Positions 53,754 to 62,503 of a stretch of 64,000 nucleotides of DNA are shown piece by piece. This stretch comes from Novosphingobium pokkalii. GTDB taxonomy: Bacteria > Pseudomonadota > Alphaproteobacteria > Sphingomonadales > Sphingomonadaceae. The notes below the pieces were generated by a model. That model was given only the letters and a program-made list of their open reading frames with translations. It searched no databases and had not been told where the DNA came from. Every line of letters begins with the position of its first letter. Position 1 is the stretch's first letter. Position numbers and translations under genes: made by a program. The stretch is taken from assembly GCF_014652855.1 (NCBI RefSeq), contig NZ_BMZP01000008.1, positions 62,001 to 126,000 of the forward strand. The letters run 5' to 3'.

Positions 53754-56474
53754 ATGAACGGGGGACCACGGATCATTCCGATCGAAGCCAACCAGCCGGA
53801 AACCGGCGGGCAAGGCTTGGCGCTGGATCGCGAACACGCAGAGGGGCCTTTGCCAGGAACAGCATCTTTACCGGATCTTGCGCCTGAAACCGAAGACGGT
53901 TTCGAGGACGCCTCTGCCGCTTCGGCTTGGCCCGTGGCCGTGGCGGGTGTGCTGATCGCGGCGTGGACCGGCTTCTTCCTGTGGGCAGCAGTCCCCGGCC
54001 TGATCGCGGTGCACAGCGCGGCGGCATGGGCAGCGGCCAGCGGGCAATGGGCCGCACCGGTGCTGGTCGTGCTTGTCACCCTGCTGCTGGTCCAGCGCGG
54101 CAGCGGGCGCGAGGCGCGCCGCTTTGCCAGCATCGCCAGCGGCCTTTCGCGCGAATCGGTGCAGCTTCACCAGCGGCTGGGCGCGATCAACACCGAACTG
54201 GCCCTCGCCCGCGATTTCATCGCCGCGCAGGCCCGCGATCTCGATGCGCTGGGGCGCATGGCCACTGATCGCCTCTCCACCCACGCGGAAAACCTGCGCG
54301 GGCTGATCCAGGACAATGGCGCCCAGGTCAGCGCAATTGCCGATGTCTCGGTCAGCGCGCTGGACAACATGGAAAAGCTGCGCAGCCAGTTGCCGGTGAT
54401 CGCCAACAGCGCCAAGGACGTGACCAATTCCATCGCCAACGCCGGGCGCAATGCGCACGTGCAACTGGAAGACATGGTCGCCGGGTTCCAGCGCCTCAAT
54501 GAATTCGGCCTCGCCAGCGAACGCCAGGTCGCCACGGTGCGCGATCAGGTGCAGAGCGCGCTGGGCGCTCTCACCGCCGTCGGTGCCGATCTGGCGCGGC
54601 AGACCGAAGCCCGCTTTGCCACACTGCAAGAGGAAGTGACCGCACACCGCGCTGCGCTCGACCAGGAAGAGCACGCCGCGCTCGCCGCGATCCGCGCCCG
54701 CGCCCAGGCTCTGACCGACAAGCTGGACGAGCAGCGCCGCACCCTGGCCAGCGCCGAGCGGGAAAGCCTCGCCGCGCTGGAGCAGCGCCTGGCGACACTC
54801 AAGGACACCAGCACCACGCTGGGCCAGGCCGTGGCCGAGCAGGAAAACGCCGCGCTGGCCAGTTGGCAGGCGCGCAGCGAGGCGCAAGTGCGCGCCCTGC
54901 GCAGCGCGCTCGACGATCTGGCGAGTGCGCAGGAACGCAACCAGGCGCAGGCCGAAGCGCGCCTTTCCCGCTTTGCCGAGGAAAGCCGTGCGCTGGTCTC
55001 CGCGCTGGAAACCGAAGGCGAAGCGATCGACGCCGCCGTGGCGCAGCGCCGCGCTGCCTTGGCGGCCGGCGCCGACGAGCAGCGCGAGACGCTGGCCCGG
55101 CGCATGGTGGAAATCGACCGCGCGATTGCCGAGCGGCGCACCGCGCTGGCCACGGCTGCGGCCGAGGCTACCGAAGCGCTCGCCCACAAGCTGGCCGATC
55201 TCGACCGCGCGCTCGATACCCAGCGCAGCCGCCAGCAGGACGAGGCACGCCGCCTCGCCGCGCAATGCGACACGGCAGCCAGCCGCGCCGCCGAGCTGGC
55301 CGAAACGCTCGCGGCATCGGCCACGATGGGCGATACCACGGCGCAGGCGGTGGACCGCGCCCTCACCCTGCTGCGCACCCGCCTGTCGGAAACCGGCATC
55401 GAATTGACCGCGCAGGACGATCACCTCGCCCGCAGCACCGACGCTGCCGTGCGCCTGCTCGAACTGATCCAGGCCACCGGGCAGCACAGCCGCAGCGAAC
55501 TGCCCGAAGTCCTGCGCGCCAGCCAGGCCGGGCTGGACGAACTGGACCGCCGCGTGGCCGCGCTGCATGGCGAACTGGGCCAGGCCGGCAGCAAGGGCGC
55601 AGCCCTCGCCGATACCGTGCGCGGCACCAGCGCCGAAATCGCCGAGGCGCTGGCCCATGTCGCGCGCCTGCACCAGGCCTTTGCCGAGCAGGCCGCCGCC
55701 GAACGCGCGCAGCTCAACGAAGTGCGCGCCACGCTGGAAACCGCGCGGGGCGAGGCCGAAGCGCTATCAGGCGATATCACCGGCACCATGGCGACCGCGA
55801 TCGACCGCCTCAACGCCGCCGCCCGCGCGGCGGGCGATACCATGGGCGAAACCCTGCGGGCCGAAATCGATGCGCTGGCCCATCGCCTGGGCGAGGAAGG
55901 CAACGCCGCGATCGCCCGCGTGCTGCAAGGGCGCGGCGCCGAACTGATCGCCCGCCTGGAGCAGGCGCTCGACACCGCCGCCGACGCCAGCCGCGACAGC
56001 GCCCTGCAGATGCGCGACCAGTTGGCCAAGGTGGACGAACTGGCCACCAACCTCGAAAACCGCGTGGCCCGCGCCCGCGAGCGCGCCGAAGAGCAGATCG
56101 ACAACGATTTTGCCCGTCGCACTGCGCTGATCACCGAATCGCTCAATTCCGCCGCGATCGACATTGCCCAGGCGCTGTCGGCCGACGTTTCGGAAACCGC
56201 CTGGGCGTCTTACCTGCGCGGCGATCGCGGCATCTTCACGCGCCGCGCGGTCAGCCTGCTCGACAGCGCCGATGCCAAGGCGGTGCAACAGCACTATGCC
56301 AACGATGCCGAATTCCGCGGCCACGTGAACCGCTACATCCACGATTTCGAAGGCATGCTGCGCCAGTTGCTGTCAACCCGCGACGGCAACGCGCTGGGCG
56401 TGACGCTGCTGTCATCCGACATGGGCAAGCTCTATGTCGCGCTGGCGCAGGGGATCGAGCGCCTGCGCGCCTGA
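53754..56474 (+). CDS. TipN-like polarity protein: two TM helices plus long coiled coil
   Basis: This 906-residue protein has an acidic, disordered N-terminus (1-57), two TM helices at about 59-82 and 99-114, and then about 700 residues of Ala/Glu/Arg/Gln-rich coiled coil. A conserved C-terminal block (about 815-906) follows: DVSETAWASYLRGDRGIFTR, HVNRYIHDFEGMLRQLL and LLSSDMGKLYVALAQGIERL. This plan is that of Caulobacter TipN, which marks the new pole and guides division and flagellum placement. The long coiled coil makes exact orthology hard to judge by eye. A CtrA box precedes the gene. The divergent partner genes encode histidine-less signalling proteins, so a polar signalling scaffold is likely. 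Confidence 0.72.
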   Translation: MNGGPRIIPIEANQPETGGQGLALDREHAEGPLPGTASLPDLAPETEDGFEDASAASAWPVAVAGVLIAAWTGFFLWAAVPGLIAVHSAAAWAAASGQWAAPVLVVLVTLLLVQRGSGREARRFASIASGLSRESVQLHQRLGAINTELALARDFIAAQARDLDALGRMATDRLSTHAENLRGLIQDNGAQVSAIADVSVSALDNMEKLRSQLPVIANSAKDVTNSIANAGRNAHVQLEDMVAGFQRLNEFGLASERQVATVRDQVQSALGALTAVGADLARQTEARFATLQEEVTAHRAALDQEEHAALAAIRARAQALTDKLDEQRRTLASAERESLAALEQRLATLKDTSTTLGQAVAEQENAALASWQARSEAQVRALRSALDDLASAQERNQAQAEARLSRFAEESRALVSALETEGEAIDAAVAQRRAALAAGADEQRETLARRMVEIDRAIAERRTALATAAAEATEALAHKLADLDRALDTQRSRQQDEARRLAAQCDTAASRAAELAETLAASATMGDTTAQAVDRALTLLRTRLSETGIELTAQDDHLARSTDAAVRLLELIQATGQHSRSELPEVLRASQAGLDELDRRVAALHGELGQAGSKGAALADTVRGTSAEIAEALAHVARLHQAFAEQAAAERAQLNEVRATLETARGEAEALSGDITGTMATAIDRLNAAARAAGDTMGETLRAEIDALAHRLGEEGNAAIARVLQGRGAELIARLEQALDTAADASRDSALQMRDQLAKVDELATNLENRVARARERAEEQIDNDFARRTALITESLNSAAIDIAQALSADVSETAWASYLRGDRGIFTRRAVSLLDSADAKAVQQHYANDAEFRGHVNRYIHDFEGMLRQLLSTRDGNALGVTLLSSDMGKLYVALAQGIERLRA

Positions 56475-56476
56475 CG

Positions 56477-56884
56477 TCAGGCCGGGCGGTCAGCGCCGCG
56501 ACGTGACCAGCGCGCTTCGCTAGACCAAAGCGCGGCCCAGATCAGCAGCGGCTGCGCCAGCATGCGCGGAATGTGATAGGCCAGGCCCAGGCCAAGATCG
56601 GGCCGCGCCAGGTCCATCAGCATGTGATTGACGTTGGCCGGCCACACGCAGAGCGCATAGGCCGCCAAGCCCCACCCGGCAGCGCGGCGCAAGGCCGGGC
56701 TCCATCCCTGCACCAGCGCCACGCTGCCGGCGAGTTCGGCCAGCCCGGTCAGCGCGATCACCAGCGGCGCATCGGGCACCCAGCCGGGCGTGATCTTGAG
56801 GAACGGCGCAGGCAGCGCCAGGTGCAGCACACCGGCGGCACTATAGAGCAGGCCGAGCAGGAGGCGCAGGATGCGGCGGGTCAT
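56477..56884 (-). CDS. DoxX-like small membrane protein
   Basis: This 135-residue protein has about four TM helices. Its pattern is like DoxX-family proteins: ILRLLLGLLYSAAGVLHLALPAPFL, IALTGLAELAGSVALVQGW, GWGLAAYALCVWPANVNHML, PRMLAQPLLIWAALW. Some relatives are redox or thiosulfate-linked subunits, but no specific role can be assigned. The ATG at 56884 is chosen over a GTG at 56899. Its stop and the TipN-like stop are two bases apart inside the palindrome CTGACGTCAG. Confidence 0.72.
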   Translation of the reverse strand: MTRRILRLLLGLLYSAAGVLHLALPAPFLKITPGWVPDAPLVIALTGLAELAGSVALVQGWSPALRRAAGWGLAAYALCVWPANVNHMLMDLARPDLGLGLAYHIPRMLAQPLLIWAALWSSEARWSRRGADRPA

Positions 56885-56937
56885 GCCCGCTTGTCGCACG
56901 CGGCCGGCACCGTGCCAAGAAAGTCCCGGCAGAAAAA

Positions 56938-56961
56938 GGGCGCCGCATCACTGCGGCGCCC
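56938..56961 (-). terminator. Rho-independent terminator of the TonB-dependent receptor gene
   Basis: GGGCGCCGCA (56938-56947), loop TCAC, TGCGGCGCCC (56952-56961). On the minus strand the stem is followed by a T-run (AAAAA at 56933-56937 on the plus strand), so it ends leftward transcription. Confidence 0.88.
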
Positions 56962-57019
56962 CGGCAAGGTTTGGGCCGATCCGGGGAGAGGATCGGATCG
57001 GCCCGGATGGGCAATCGCA

Positions 57020-59650
57020 TCAATACCGAACGGTGATATCCGCCAGATAGCTGCGGCCATACTTTTCATAGCGCGCGATCTGGTTGGCATCGTTGTTCCA
57101 ATAGAACCGCGCGACCTGGTTGGTCAGGTTGTTGGCCTGCACCCGCACCGAGATGTTCTTGGTGATGTTGTAGCCGATGCTCGCGCCCAGCGTGGTTTCG
57201 CTTTCTAGGCGGGTAAGTTGCGAGGCATCCCAGCCATAGATCACCGTGAACGGGCTGTGGTGCTTGAGCGCCACGCGTGCATCGATGCCATGGTCGGAAT
57301 ACCACAGGTCGAATTCGCCGGTGAAATCGGCCAGGCCCACGGCCGGGAACGGATTGCTGCTAGGCGATAGTTCCTTGAGATCAGACTTCACGAAAGCGGC
57401 GTTGGCATAGATGCCGAACTTGTCCAGGCCGGGGACAAACCAGAACGGCATCTGCAATGTGGTTTCCAGGCCGGCGATGTAGCCGCCCTTGCCGTTGGCC
57501 GGGCTGGTGATGATGTAATTGTTGCCGTTGATGGTCTGCGCCACCTGCGTATAGCCGATGTTGCTGTCCACATCCTTGTAATAGCCCGCCACGGCCAGCA
57601 GCGCGTCCTTGTGGAAATACCATTCGGCCGAAAGATCGAACTGGTTGGCCATGAAGGGGCGCAGATAGGGATTGCCCGAAGACCCCGTGAAAGGCGCGCT
57701 GAGCGAGAGCAACTGGTTGGCGCGCAGTTCATCGAGCGGCGGACGCGAGATCACCCGCGCAGCGGCGGCGCGCAGCTTGAACGTGTCGGTCAGCTCGAAG
57801 TTCAGGTTGATGCTGGGCAGCGCGCGGAAATAGTGCTCCATGGCCGAGGTGGTGCCGCTGGCCGTGATGTTGCTGCTGCCGTAGCTGTGCGTGACGACAT
57901 CGACAAAACGCACCCCGACATTGCCCGAAAAGCCGCGCCCGGCCAGATCGGCCATGACATAGCCTTCCATGTCGTCTTCGCGCACGCGCCAGCCCTTGGT
58001 GGGGTCATTGACCGGTGCGGCATAGTTCACCGCGCCAGCCACGTCGTCGAAGTTGGCCCAGATCATCGTCGGCACCGAGAAATCGCGCACGTTGAACGCG
58101 GTCAGCTTCGAGGCATCGAGCGTGACATTGCCGCCATCGGCCGTGGTTACGGCGCTGGTCGCGGCCGTGAACGACTTGACCCGATTCGAGTAACGCAAGC
58201 CGACTGCGAGGCCGCTCAACCATCCGGTGTTGAGTGCACGGCGAATGTCGATCTGCCCCGCGCCAAGATCATCGGACAGGCGCTGCGGCCCATCGCGCAG
58301 GCCGGCGTAATAGCTCGGCACGACCTGTGCGGTCGTGTCGCCAATGCTGCTCGCATTGCCGCCCGAAACGGACACCGAAGGCACTTGCCCAGCGCCGGTG
58401 GCAAAGGTCGTCGACTGGGGGTAGAATTCGGTGGCGACCGAGTGATAATCGTTGTTGCGGCGCGCCTGCGAATAGGAAACGTCCGTCTTAACCGACCAAG
58501 TGCCGTCGTCATACTTGGCGTTCAGGCCCGAGACGAACAAGGTCTTGTCTTCGACGTACTTGCCAAAGACGTTGGTGACCGAGGAATAGTTGTTGAGCGT
58601 CGCGCCGGTGACGGTGTTGCCCGCCAGCGTATAGCTGCCCGGCTGGTAGATGTCGCCGGCCTGGCCGAAGCTGCCGCCCCAGTCACCCCAGCCGTTCGAC
58701 CGGCCATACCATTGCTGCGCCTGGTTCTCGTTGATCTTGACGTTGGAATAGAGTCCGTCGAGCGTGATGTCCCAATAGGAGCCCGGCTTCCACTGCAAGG
58801 CGGCCGTGGTGCTCCAGCGGGTTTCGGTCAGGCCCTTCACTTCGGCCTGCGCGCCCCACGGCGTGTTGATCTTGTTGCCGTTGGCATCGGTCGGCGGGCT
58901 GCCGGTGTCGACGGTGTTGTAGCCCCAGCCCTGGAAGCTGTCGAAGCCATTCTTCTGGCGCTGATAAGTGCCGCCGAGCACAAGGCCGAGGTCATCGGTC
59001 AGCTTGCCGACATATTGCGCGCTGCCACGCGCGCCCAGGCCGGAATAGCCCGGAATGTCGCGCCCGCCGTCGTTGTAGATCGCGCCGCCGCGCACGGTGA
59101 AGGCGGGGCCATGGTAATCGAGCGGCTTGATCGTCTGGATGTCGATCGTGGCCGCCACGCCCCCGGCGATGAAGTCCGCGCTCTGCCCCTTGTAGACGGC
59201 CACCGACGAAACGATTTCCGACGGGTAGATTTCCCAGCGGACATTGCGATCGGGTTCCGACGAAGCGACTTCGCGGCCGTTGATCAGGCCCAGGACCAGG
59301 CGCGGGCCAAGGCCGCGCACCGCCGCCTGGCTGGCATTGCCGCGATCGCGCGTGGCCGTCACGCCGGGAAGGCGCGCGAGCGAATCCGCGATGGTCACAT
59401 CGGGCAGGACGCCGATGTCCTTGGAACTGATGGTTTCGGCCACCACGGTGGTGTTGCGCTTGGCATTGAGCGCGTCGCGCAGCGAAGCGCGCAGGCCGGT
59501 GACCACGATCGCCTGATCCGAAGGTGCGGCTTCGGCGCCAGCACTGGCTGCCCCACTCGCTGCGGCGTCTTGCGCCAGCGCGGATTGCGAGGCGATGGCC
59601 AGCGCGAAAATGCTGGTTGCAGACAGGACACGACGGAAATCGAGATGCAT
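57020..59650 (-). CDS. TonB-dependent outer-membrane receptor
   Basis: This 876-residue receptor has a signal peptide (MHLDFRRVLSATSIFALAIA, cut near ALA-QD). A TonB-box-like QAIVVTGLRASLRDAL is followed by the plug domain (VLPDVTIADSLARLPGVTATRDRG, VRGLGPRLVLGLINGREV, PSEIVSSVAVYKGQSADFIAGGVAATIDIQT). The 22-strand barrel ends in ADITVRY. NVRWEIYPSEIVSSVAVYK places it in the large Caulobacter/sphingomonad-type receptor class often tied to carbohydrate or aromatic uptake. No substrate can be named, as no catabolic genes adjoin it. A strong GGGAGGGG ribosome site and an AT-rich operator-like palindrome precede it. Confidence 0.93.
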   Translation of the reverse strand: MHLDFRRVLSATSIFALAIASQSALAQDAAASGAASAGAEAAPSDQAIVVTGLRASLRDALNAKRNTTVVAETISSKDIGVLPDVTIADSLARLPGVTATRDRGNASQAAVRGLGPRLVLGLINGREVASSEPDRNVRWEIYPSEIVSSVAVYKGQSADFIAGGVAATIDIQTIKPLDYHGPAFTVRGGAIYNDGGRDIPGYSGLGARGSAQYVGKLTDDLGLVLGGTYQRQKNGFDSFQGWGYNTVDTGSPPTDANGNKINTPWGAQAEVKGLTETRWSTTAALQWKPGSYWDITLDGLYSNVKINENQAQQWYGRSNGWGDWGGSFGQAGDIYQPGSYTLAGNTVTGATLNNYSSVTNVFGKYVEDKTLFVSGLNAKYDDGTWSVKTDVSYSQARRNNDYHSVATEFYPQSTTFATGAGQVPSVSVSGGNASSIGDTTAQVVPSYYAGLRDGPQRLSDDLGAGQIDIRRALNTGWLSGLAVGLRYSNRVKSFTAATSAVTTADGGNVTLDASKLTAFNVRDFSVPTMIWANFDDVAGAVNYAAPVNDPTKGWRVREDDMEGYVMADLAGRGFSGNVGVRFVDVVTHSYGSSNITASGTTSAMEHYFRALPSINLNFELTDTFKLRAAAARVISRPPLDELRANQLLSLSAPFTGSSGNPYLRPFMANQFDLSAEWYFHKDALLAVAGYYKDVDSNIGYTQVAQTINGNNYIITSPANGKGGYIAGLETTLQMPFWFVPGLDKFGIYANAAFVKSDLKELSPSSNPFPAVGLADFTGEFDLWYSDHGIDARVALKHHSPFTVIYGWDASQLTRLESETTLGASIGYNITKNISVRVQANNLTNQVARFYWNNDANQIARYEKYGRSYLADITVRY

Positions 59651-59680
59651 GAAAGCCCCTCCCGGAAAGCAGTGAAGTCT

Positions 59681-59697
59681 TATTTATACGATAAATA
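59681..59697 (-). promoter_or_regulatory. Operator-like palindrome before the TonB-dependent receptor gene
   Basis: TATTTAT-ACG-ATAAATA is a perfect 7-bp dyad 31 bases before the start, in an AT-rich island. A second dyad ATACGA/TCGTAT (59686-59707) overlaps it. Both suit a dimeric repressor at the promoter. The rest of the 192-base gap up to recG shows nothing clear. Confidence 0.5.
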
Positions 59698-59842
59698 GGA
59701 TTCGTATGCGCAGGGTGTCAAGCCGTTAGGACGACAAACCGCAATCGGGCGCAGGCAAGGGTCTGAAAGTGTGGCGCGCCTGCAACATAGGCAACGTGCG
59801 GCAGTCCCCATGAACGGCAGGCGCAGACTGGATCGGTGAAGC

Positions 59843-61900
59843 TTATCCGCCGCGCAGCAGTTGCACGCCCCAATCGCGCTCGAACAGATAGAGCAACACG
59901 CGGGCCGCCTCGCCCCGTGGCGAGGACAGGCCCCCATCGCGTTCCATCAGGAGGCGCGCGTCATCGTGGGCAATGGGCAGGAGATTGGCGATCTGCTCGA
60001 AATCGGCCACGCGGAATGGGGTGTCGCCCGATTGGCGCGTGCCGAGCAGTTCCCCGCCGCCGCGCAGGCGCAAGTCTTCCTCGGCCAGCAGGAACCCGTC
60101 CTGCGTCTCGCGCATCAAGGCCAGCCGTTCGCGCCCCACTTTGCTGACCATGTCGCCACGCAGCAGCAGGCAGGTCGATTTCTGGCTGCCCCGGCCCACG
60201 CGCCCGCGCAACTGGTGCAACTGCGCCAGGCCAAAGCGTTCGGCCTGCTCGATCACCATCAGCGTGGCGTTGGGCACGTCCACGCCCACTTCGATCACCG
60301 TGGTCGCGACCAGCAGGCTCGCCTCGCCACTGGCAAAGCGCTCCATCGCCGCGTCCTTGGCTTCGGGCCGCATCTGGCCATGGACCATGACCACGCGCTC
60401 GCCAAAGCGCTCGGCCAGCATGGCGTGGCGCGCTTCGGCGGCGGCCAGGTCTTCGTTCTCCGCCTCGCGCACCATCGGGCACACCCAATAGGCCTGGTGC
60501 CCGGCGGCGATGTGGCGGCCGATCCCGTCGATCACGTCGGCCAGCCGCTCCTGCGCCACCACGCGCGTATCGATCGCCTGGCGGCCGGGCGGCATCTCGT
60601 CGAGCCGGGAGACTTCCATCTCGCCATATTGCGCCAGAGTCAGCGTGCGCGGAATCGGCGTGGCAGTCATGGCCAGGCAGTGCGGCGTGCGGCGCGCCTT
60701 TTGCGTGAGCATCAGGCGCTGCCCCACGCCAAAGCGGTGCTGCTCGTCGATCACCACCAACGCGAGGTTGCGATAGGCCACGCTGTCCTGGAAGATGGCA
60801 TGGGTGCCGACCAGAATGTCGATCCCGCCATCCAGCAGGTTCATCAGCAGCGCCTCGCGCGCGCGGCCCTTGTCGCGGCCGGTGAGCAGCGCGATGTTCA
60901 CGCCGGTGCCACGCGCCATCCTGGCCAGCGTATCGGCATGCTGGCGCGCGAGGATTTCGGTGGGCGCGAGCAGCGCGGCCTGGCCGCCTGCCTCCACCGC
61001 CACCAGCATGGCGTGCAGCGCCACCGCCGTCTTGCCCGACCCGACATCGCCTTGCAGCAGGCGAAGCATCGGGCTGCCCTGGGCCATGTCGCTCTCGATC
61101 TCGGCAATGGAGCGGCTTTGCGCCCCGGTCAGCGCGAAGGGCAGGTTGAGCTTGGCCCGCAGATGCCCATCGCCGTGCAGCGGCTGGCCGGCGCGGGTGC
61201 GGTTGGCCGCGCGCACCAGCATCAGCGCCAAGGCATTGGCAAACAGTTCGTCATAGGCCAGCCGGTCGCGCGCGCGCTTGTCGGGCGCCTGATGCGTGCG
61301 CGCCAATGCCTCGTGCCAGGCGGGCCATTCCTCGCGCGCCAGCAAGCCCGGCTCGATCCATTCGGGCAGGCGCGGCGCCTGGCCCAGCGACTGGTGGATC
61401 AGGCTGGCGATGCGCCCCTGGGTCAGCCCTTCGGACAGGGGATAGACCGCCTCGGTCAGGTGCCCCTGCAAGCCGGCGCTGTCTTCGCTGACATGATCGG
61501 GGTGAACGATCTGCCAGGTCTGGCCAAACTGGTCGAGCCTGCCCGCCACCCAGCGAGTCTCGCCCACCGGCAGGCTCTTCTTGGCGGTGTAGGAGGCGCG
61601 GCCGAAATAGGTGATCGCCACGTGGTTGCCCACGCTGTCCTGCGCGATCACGCGAAACGGCCCGCGCCCGGCAGGCTGGCGATGCTCCAGCACGGTCAAC
61701 GCCACGATGATCTGCTCGCCCAGCGCGGCTTCGTCCAGCGTCTGCACCGCGCGGCGCTGCACGAAACGATCGGGCAGATGATAGAGAAAGTCGCGCACCC
61801 GCGTCAGCCCCAGCTTGTCCAGCGGGCGAGCCAAGCCTGCACCCACGCCTTTCAGGCTGGTGGCCTCGGCAAACAGGGGATTGAGCAAATCGGGACGCAT
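59843..61900 (-). CDS. recG: ATP-dependent DNA helicase RecG
   Basis: This 685-residue branch-migrating helicase remodels stalled forks and Holliday junctions. The N-terminal wedge domain has LTRVRDFLYHLPDRF and PFRVIAQDSVGNHVAITYFGR. The helicase motifs are LLQGDVGSGKTAVAL (Walker A), VVIDEQHRFGV (DEQH), MTATPIPRTL, VATTVIEVGVDVPNATLMVI, and QLHQLRGRVGRG. The start at 61900 (MRPDLLNPLF) is chosen because GGGAG lies 6 bases upstream; in-frame ATGs at 61912 and 61921 lack this. It diverges from sdhE. Confidence 0.97.
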   Translation of the reverse strand: MRPDLLNPLFAEATSLKGVGAGLARPLDKLGLTRVRDFLYHLPDRFVQRRAVQTLDEAALGEQIIVALTVLEHRQPAGRGPFRVIAQDSVGNHVAITYFGRASYTAKKSLPVGETRWVAGRLDQFGQTWQIVHPDHVSEDSAGLQGHLTEAVYPLSEGLTQGRIASLIHQSLGQAPRLPEWIEPGLLAREEWPAWHEALARTHQAPDKRARDRLAYDELFANALALMLVRAANRTRAGQPLHGDGHLRAKLNLPFALTGAQSRSIAEIESDMAQGSPMLRLLQGDVGSGKTAVALHAMLVAVEAGGQAALLAPTEILARQHADTLARMARGTGVNIALLTGRDKGRAREALLMNLLDGGIDILVGTHAIFQDSVAYRNLALVVIDEQHRFGVGQRLMLTQKARRTPHCLAMTATPIPRTLTLAQYGEMEVSRLDEMPPGRQAIDTRVVAQERLADVIDGIGRHIAAGHQAYWVCPMVREAENEDLAAAEARHAMLAERFGERVVMVHGQMRPEAKDAAMERFASGEASLLVATTVIEVGVDVPNATLMVIEQAERFGLAQLHQLRGRVGRGSQKSTCLLLRGDMVSKVGRERLALMRETQDGFLLAEEDLRLRGGGELLGTRQSGDTPFRVADFEQIANLLPIAHDDARLLMERDGGLSSPRGEAARVLLYLFERDWGVQLLRGG

Positions 61901-61965
61901 GAGCGCTCCCATAATCACCATGGGGCCGTTGCGCCATGGGGCAAGCTGGCTTACCCGCAGCCGTC

Positions 61966-62265
61966 ATGACCGAAACGACTGCGACTCCCGAATCCGGCAA
62001 GCTGGACGATGCGCGCCTGCGCCGGATGAAATTCCGCGCCTGGCATCGCGGCACGCGCGAGGCCGACTACATGATCGGCTGCTATTTCGATCGCTTCCAT
62101 GGGCAATGGGGCGAGGCCGAAGCCGTGTGGTTTGAAACGCTGATGGACGAGGAAGATGTCGACATCCTCGGCTGGGCGCTGGGCACGCTTTCCGTGCCCG
62201 AGGAATACGCCGGCCCGATGATGGACCGCATGCGGCAGCTCGATTACGTGGAGATTCCGCGCTGA
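61966..62265 (+). CDS. sdhE: FAD assembly factor SdhE
   Basis: This 99-residue helical protein helps attach FAD covalently to succinate dehydrogenase. It has RRMKFRAWHRGTREADYMIGCYFD with the RGxxE-type motif (R-G-T-R-E) and ETLMDEEDVDILGWALG, as in the SdhE/Sdh5 family. ATG at 61966 (MTETTATPES) is used; an earlier start at 61936 would add ten residues. It lies between recG (divergent) and mfd (downstream), the usual alphaproteobacterial order, but a repeat cluster separates it from mfd. Confidence 0.9.
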   Translation: MTETTATPESGKLDDARLRRMKFRAWHRGTREADYMIGCYFDRFHGQWGEAEAVWFETLMDEEDVDILGWALGTLSVPEEYAGPMMDRMRQLDYVEIPR

Positions 62266-62281
62266 CGGGTTGGGCCAGGCG

Positions 62282-62358
62282 CCCTTCGACAAGCTCAGGG
62301 CGAACGGAGGTCGGGGCTGAATTTTCCGGTTCCCCCGTTCGGGCTGAGCTTGTCGAAG
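62282..62358. repeat. REPIN-like inverted pair, family A, third unit
   Basis: CCCTTCGACAAGCTCAGGG plus CGAACGG (62282-62307) pairs with CCGTTCGGGCTGAGCTTG plus TCGAAG (62335-62358). Both arms are identical in core to those between glyS and glyQ. Confidence 0.88.
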
Positions 62359-62387
62359 CCCCCTGGCCGGACAGCACAGCGTTGGTG

Positions 62388-62466
62388 CCCCTTCTACAGG
62401 CTCAGGGCGCACGGAACTGAGTGACGCTGTTTCTGGTTTGCCCCGTTCGGGCTGAGCCTGTCGAAG
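62388..62466. repeat. REPIN-like inverted pair, family A, fourth unit (left arm degraded)
   Basis: The left arm CCCCTTCTACAGGCTCAGGG plus CGCACGG (62388-62414) has several changes from the family core. The right arm CCGTTCGGGCTGAGCCTG plus TCGAAG (62443-62466) is intact. Confidence 0.82.
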
Positions 62467-62503
62467 CCCCTTTCCACACGCCAAAGTATTGAAGAACCGA
62501 TCC

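Noticed and set aside
57611..59698. A 695-codon plus-strand frame opposite the TonB-dependent receptor
   Set aside because: The minus strand has a signal peptide, plug, barrel, ribosome site and terminator; the antisense frame has none of these.
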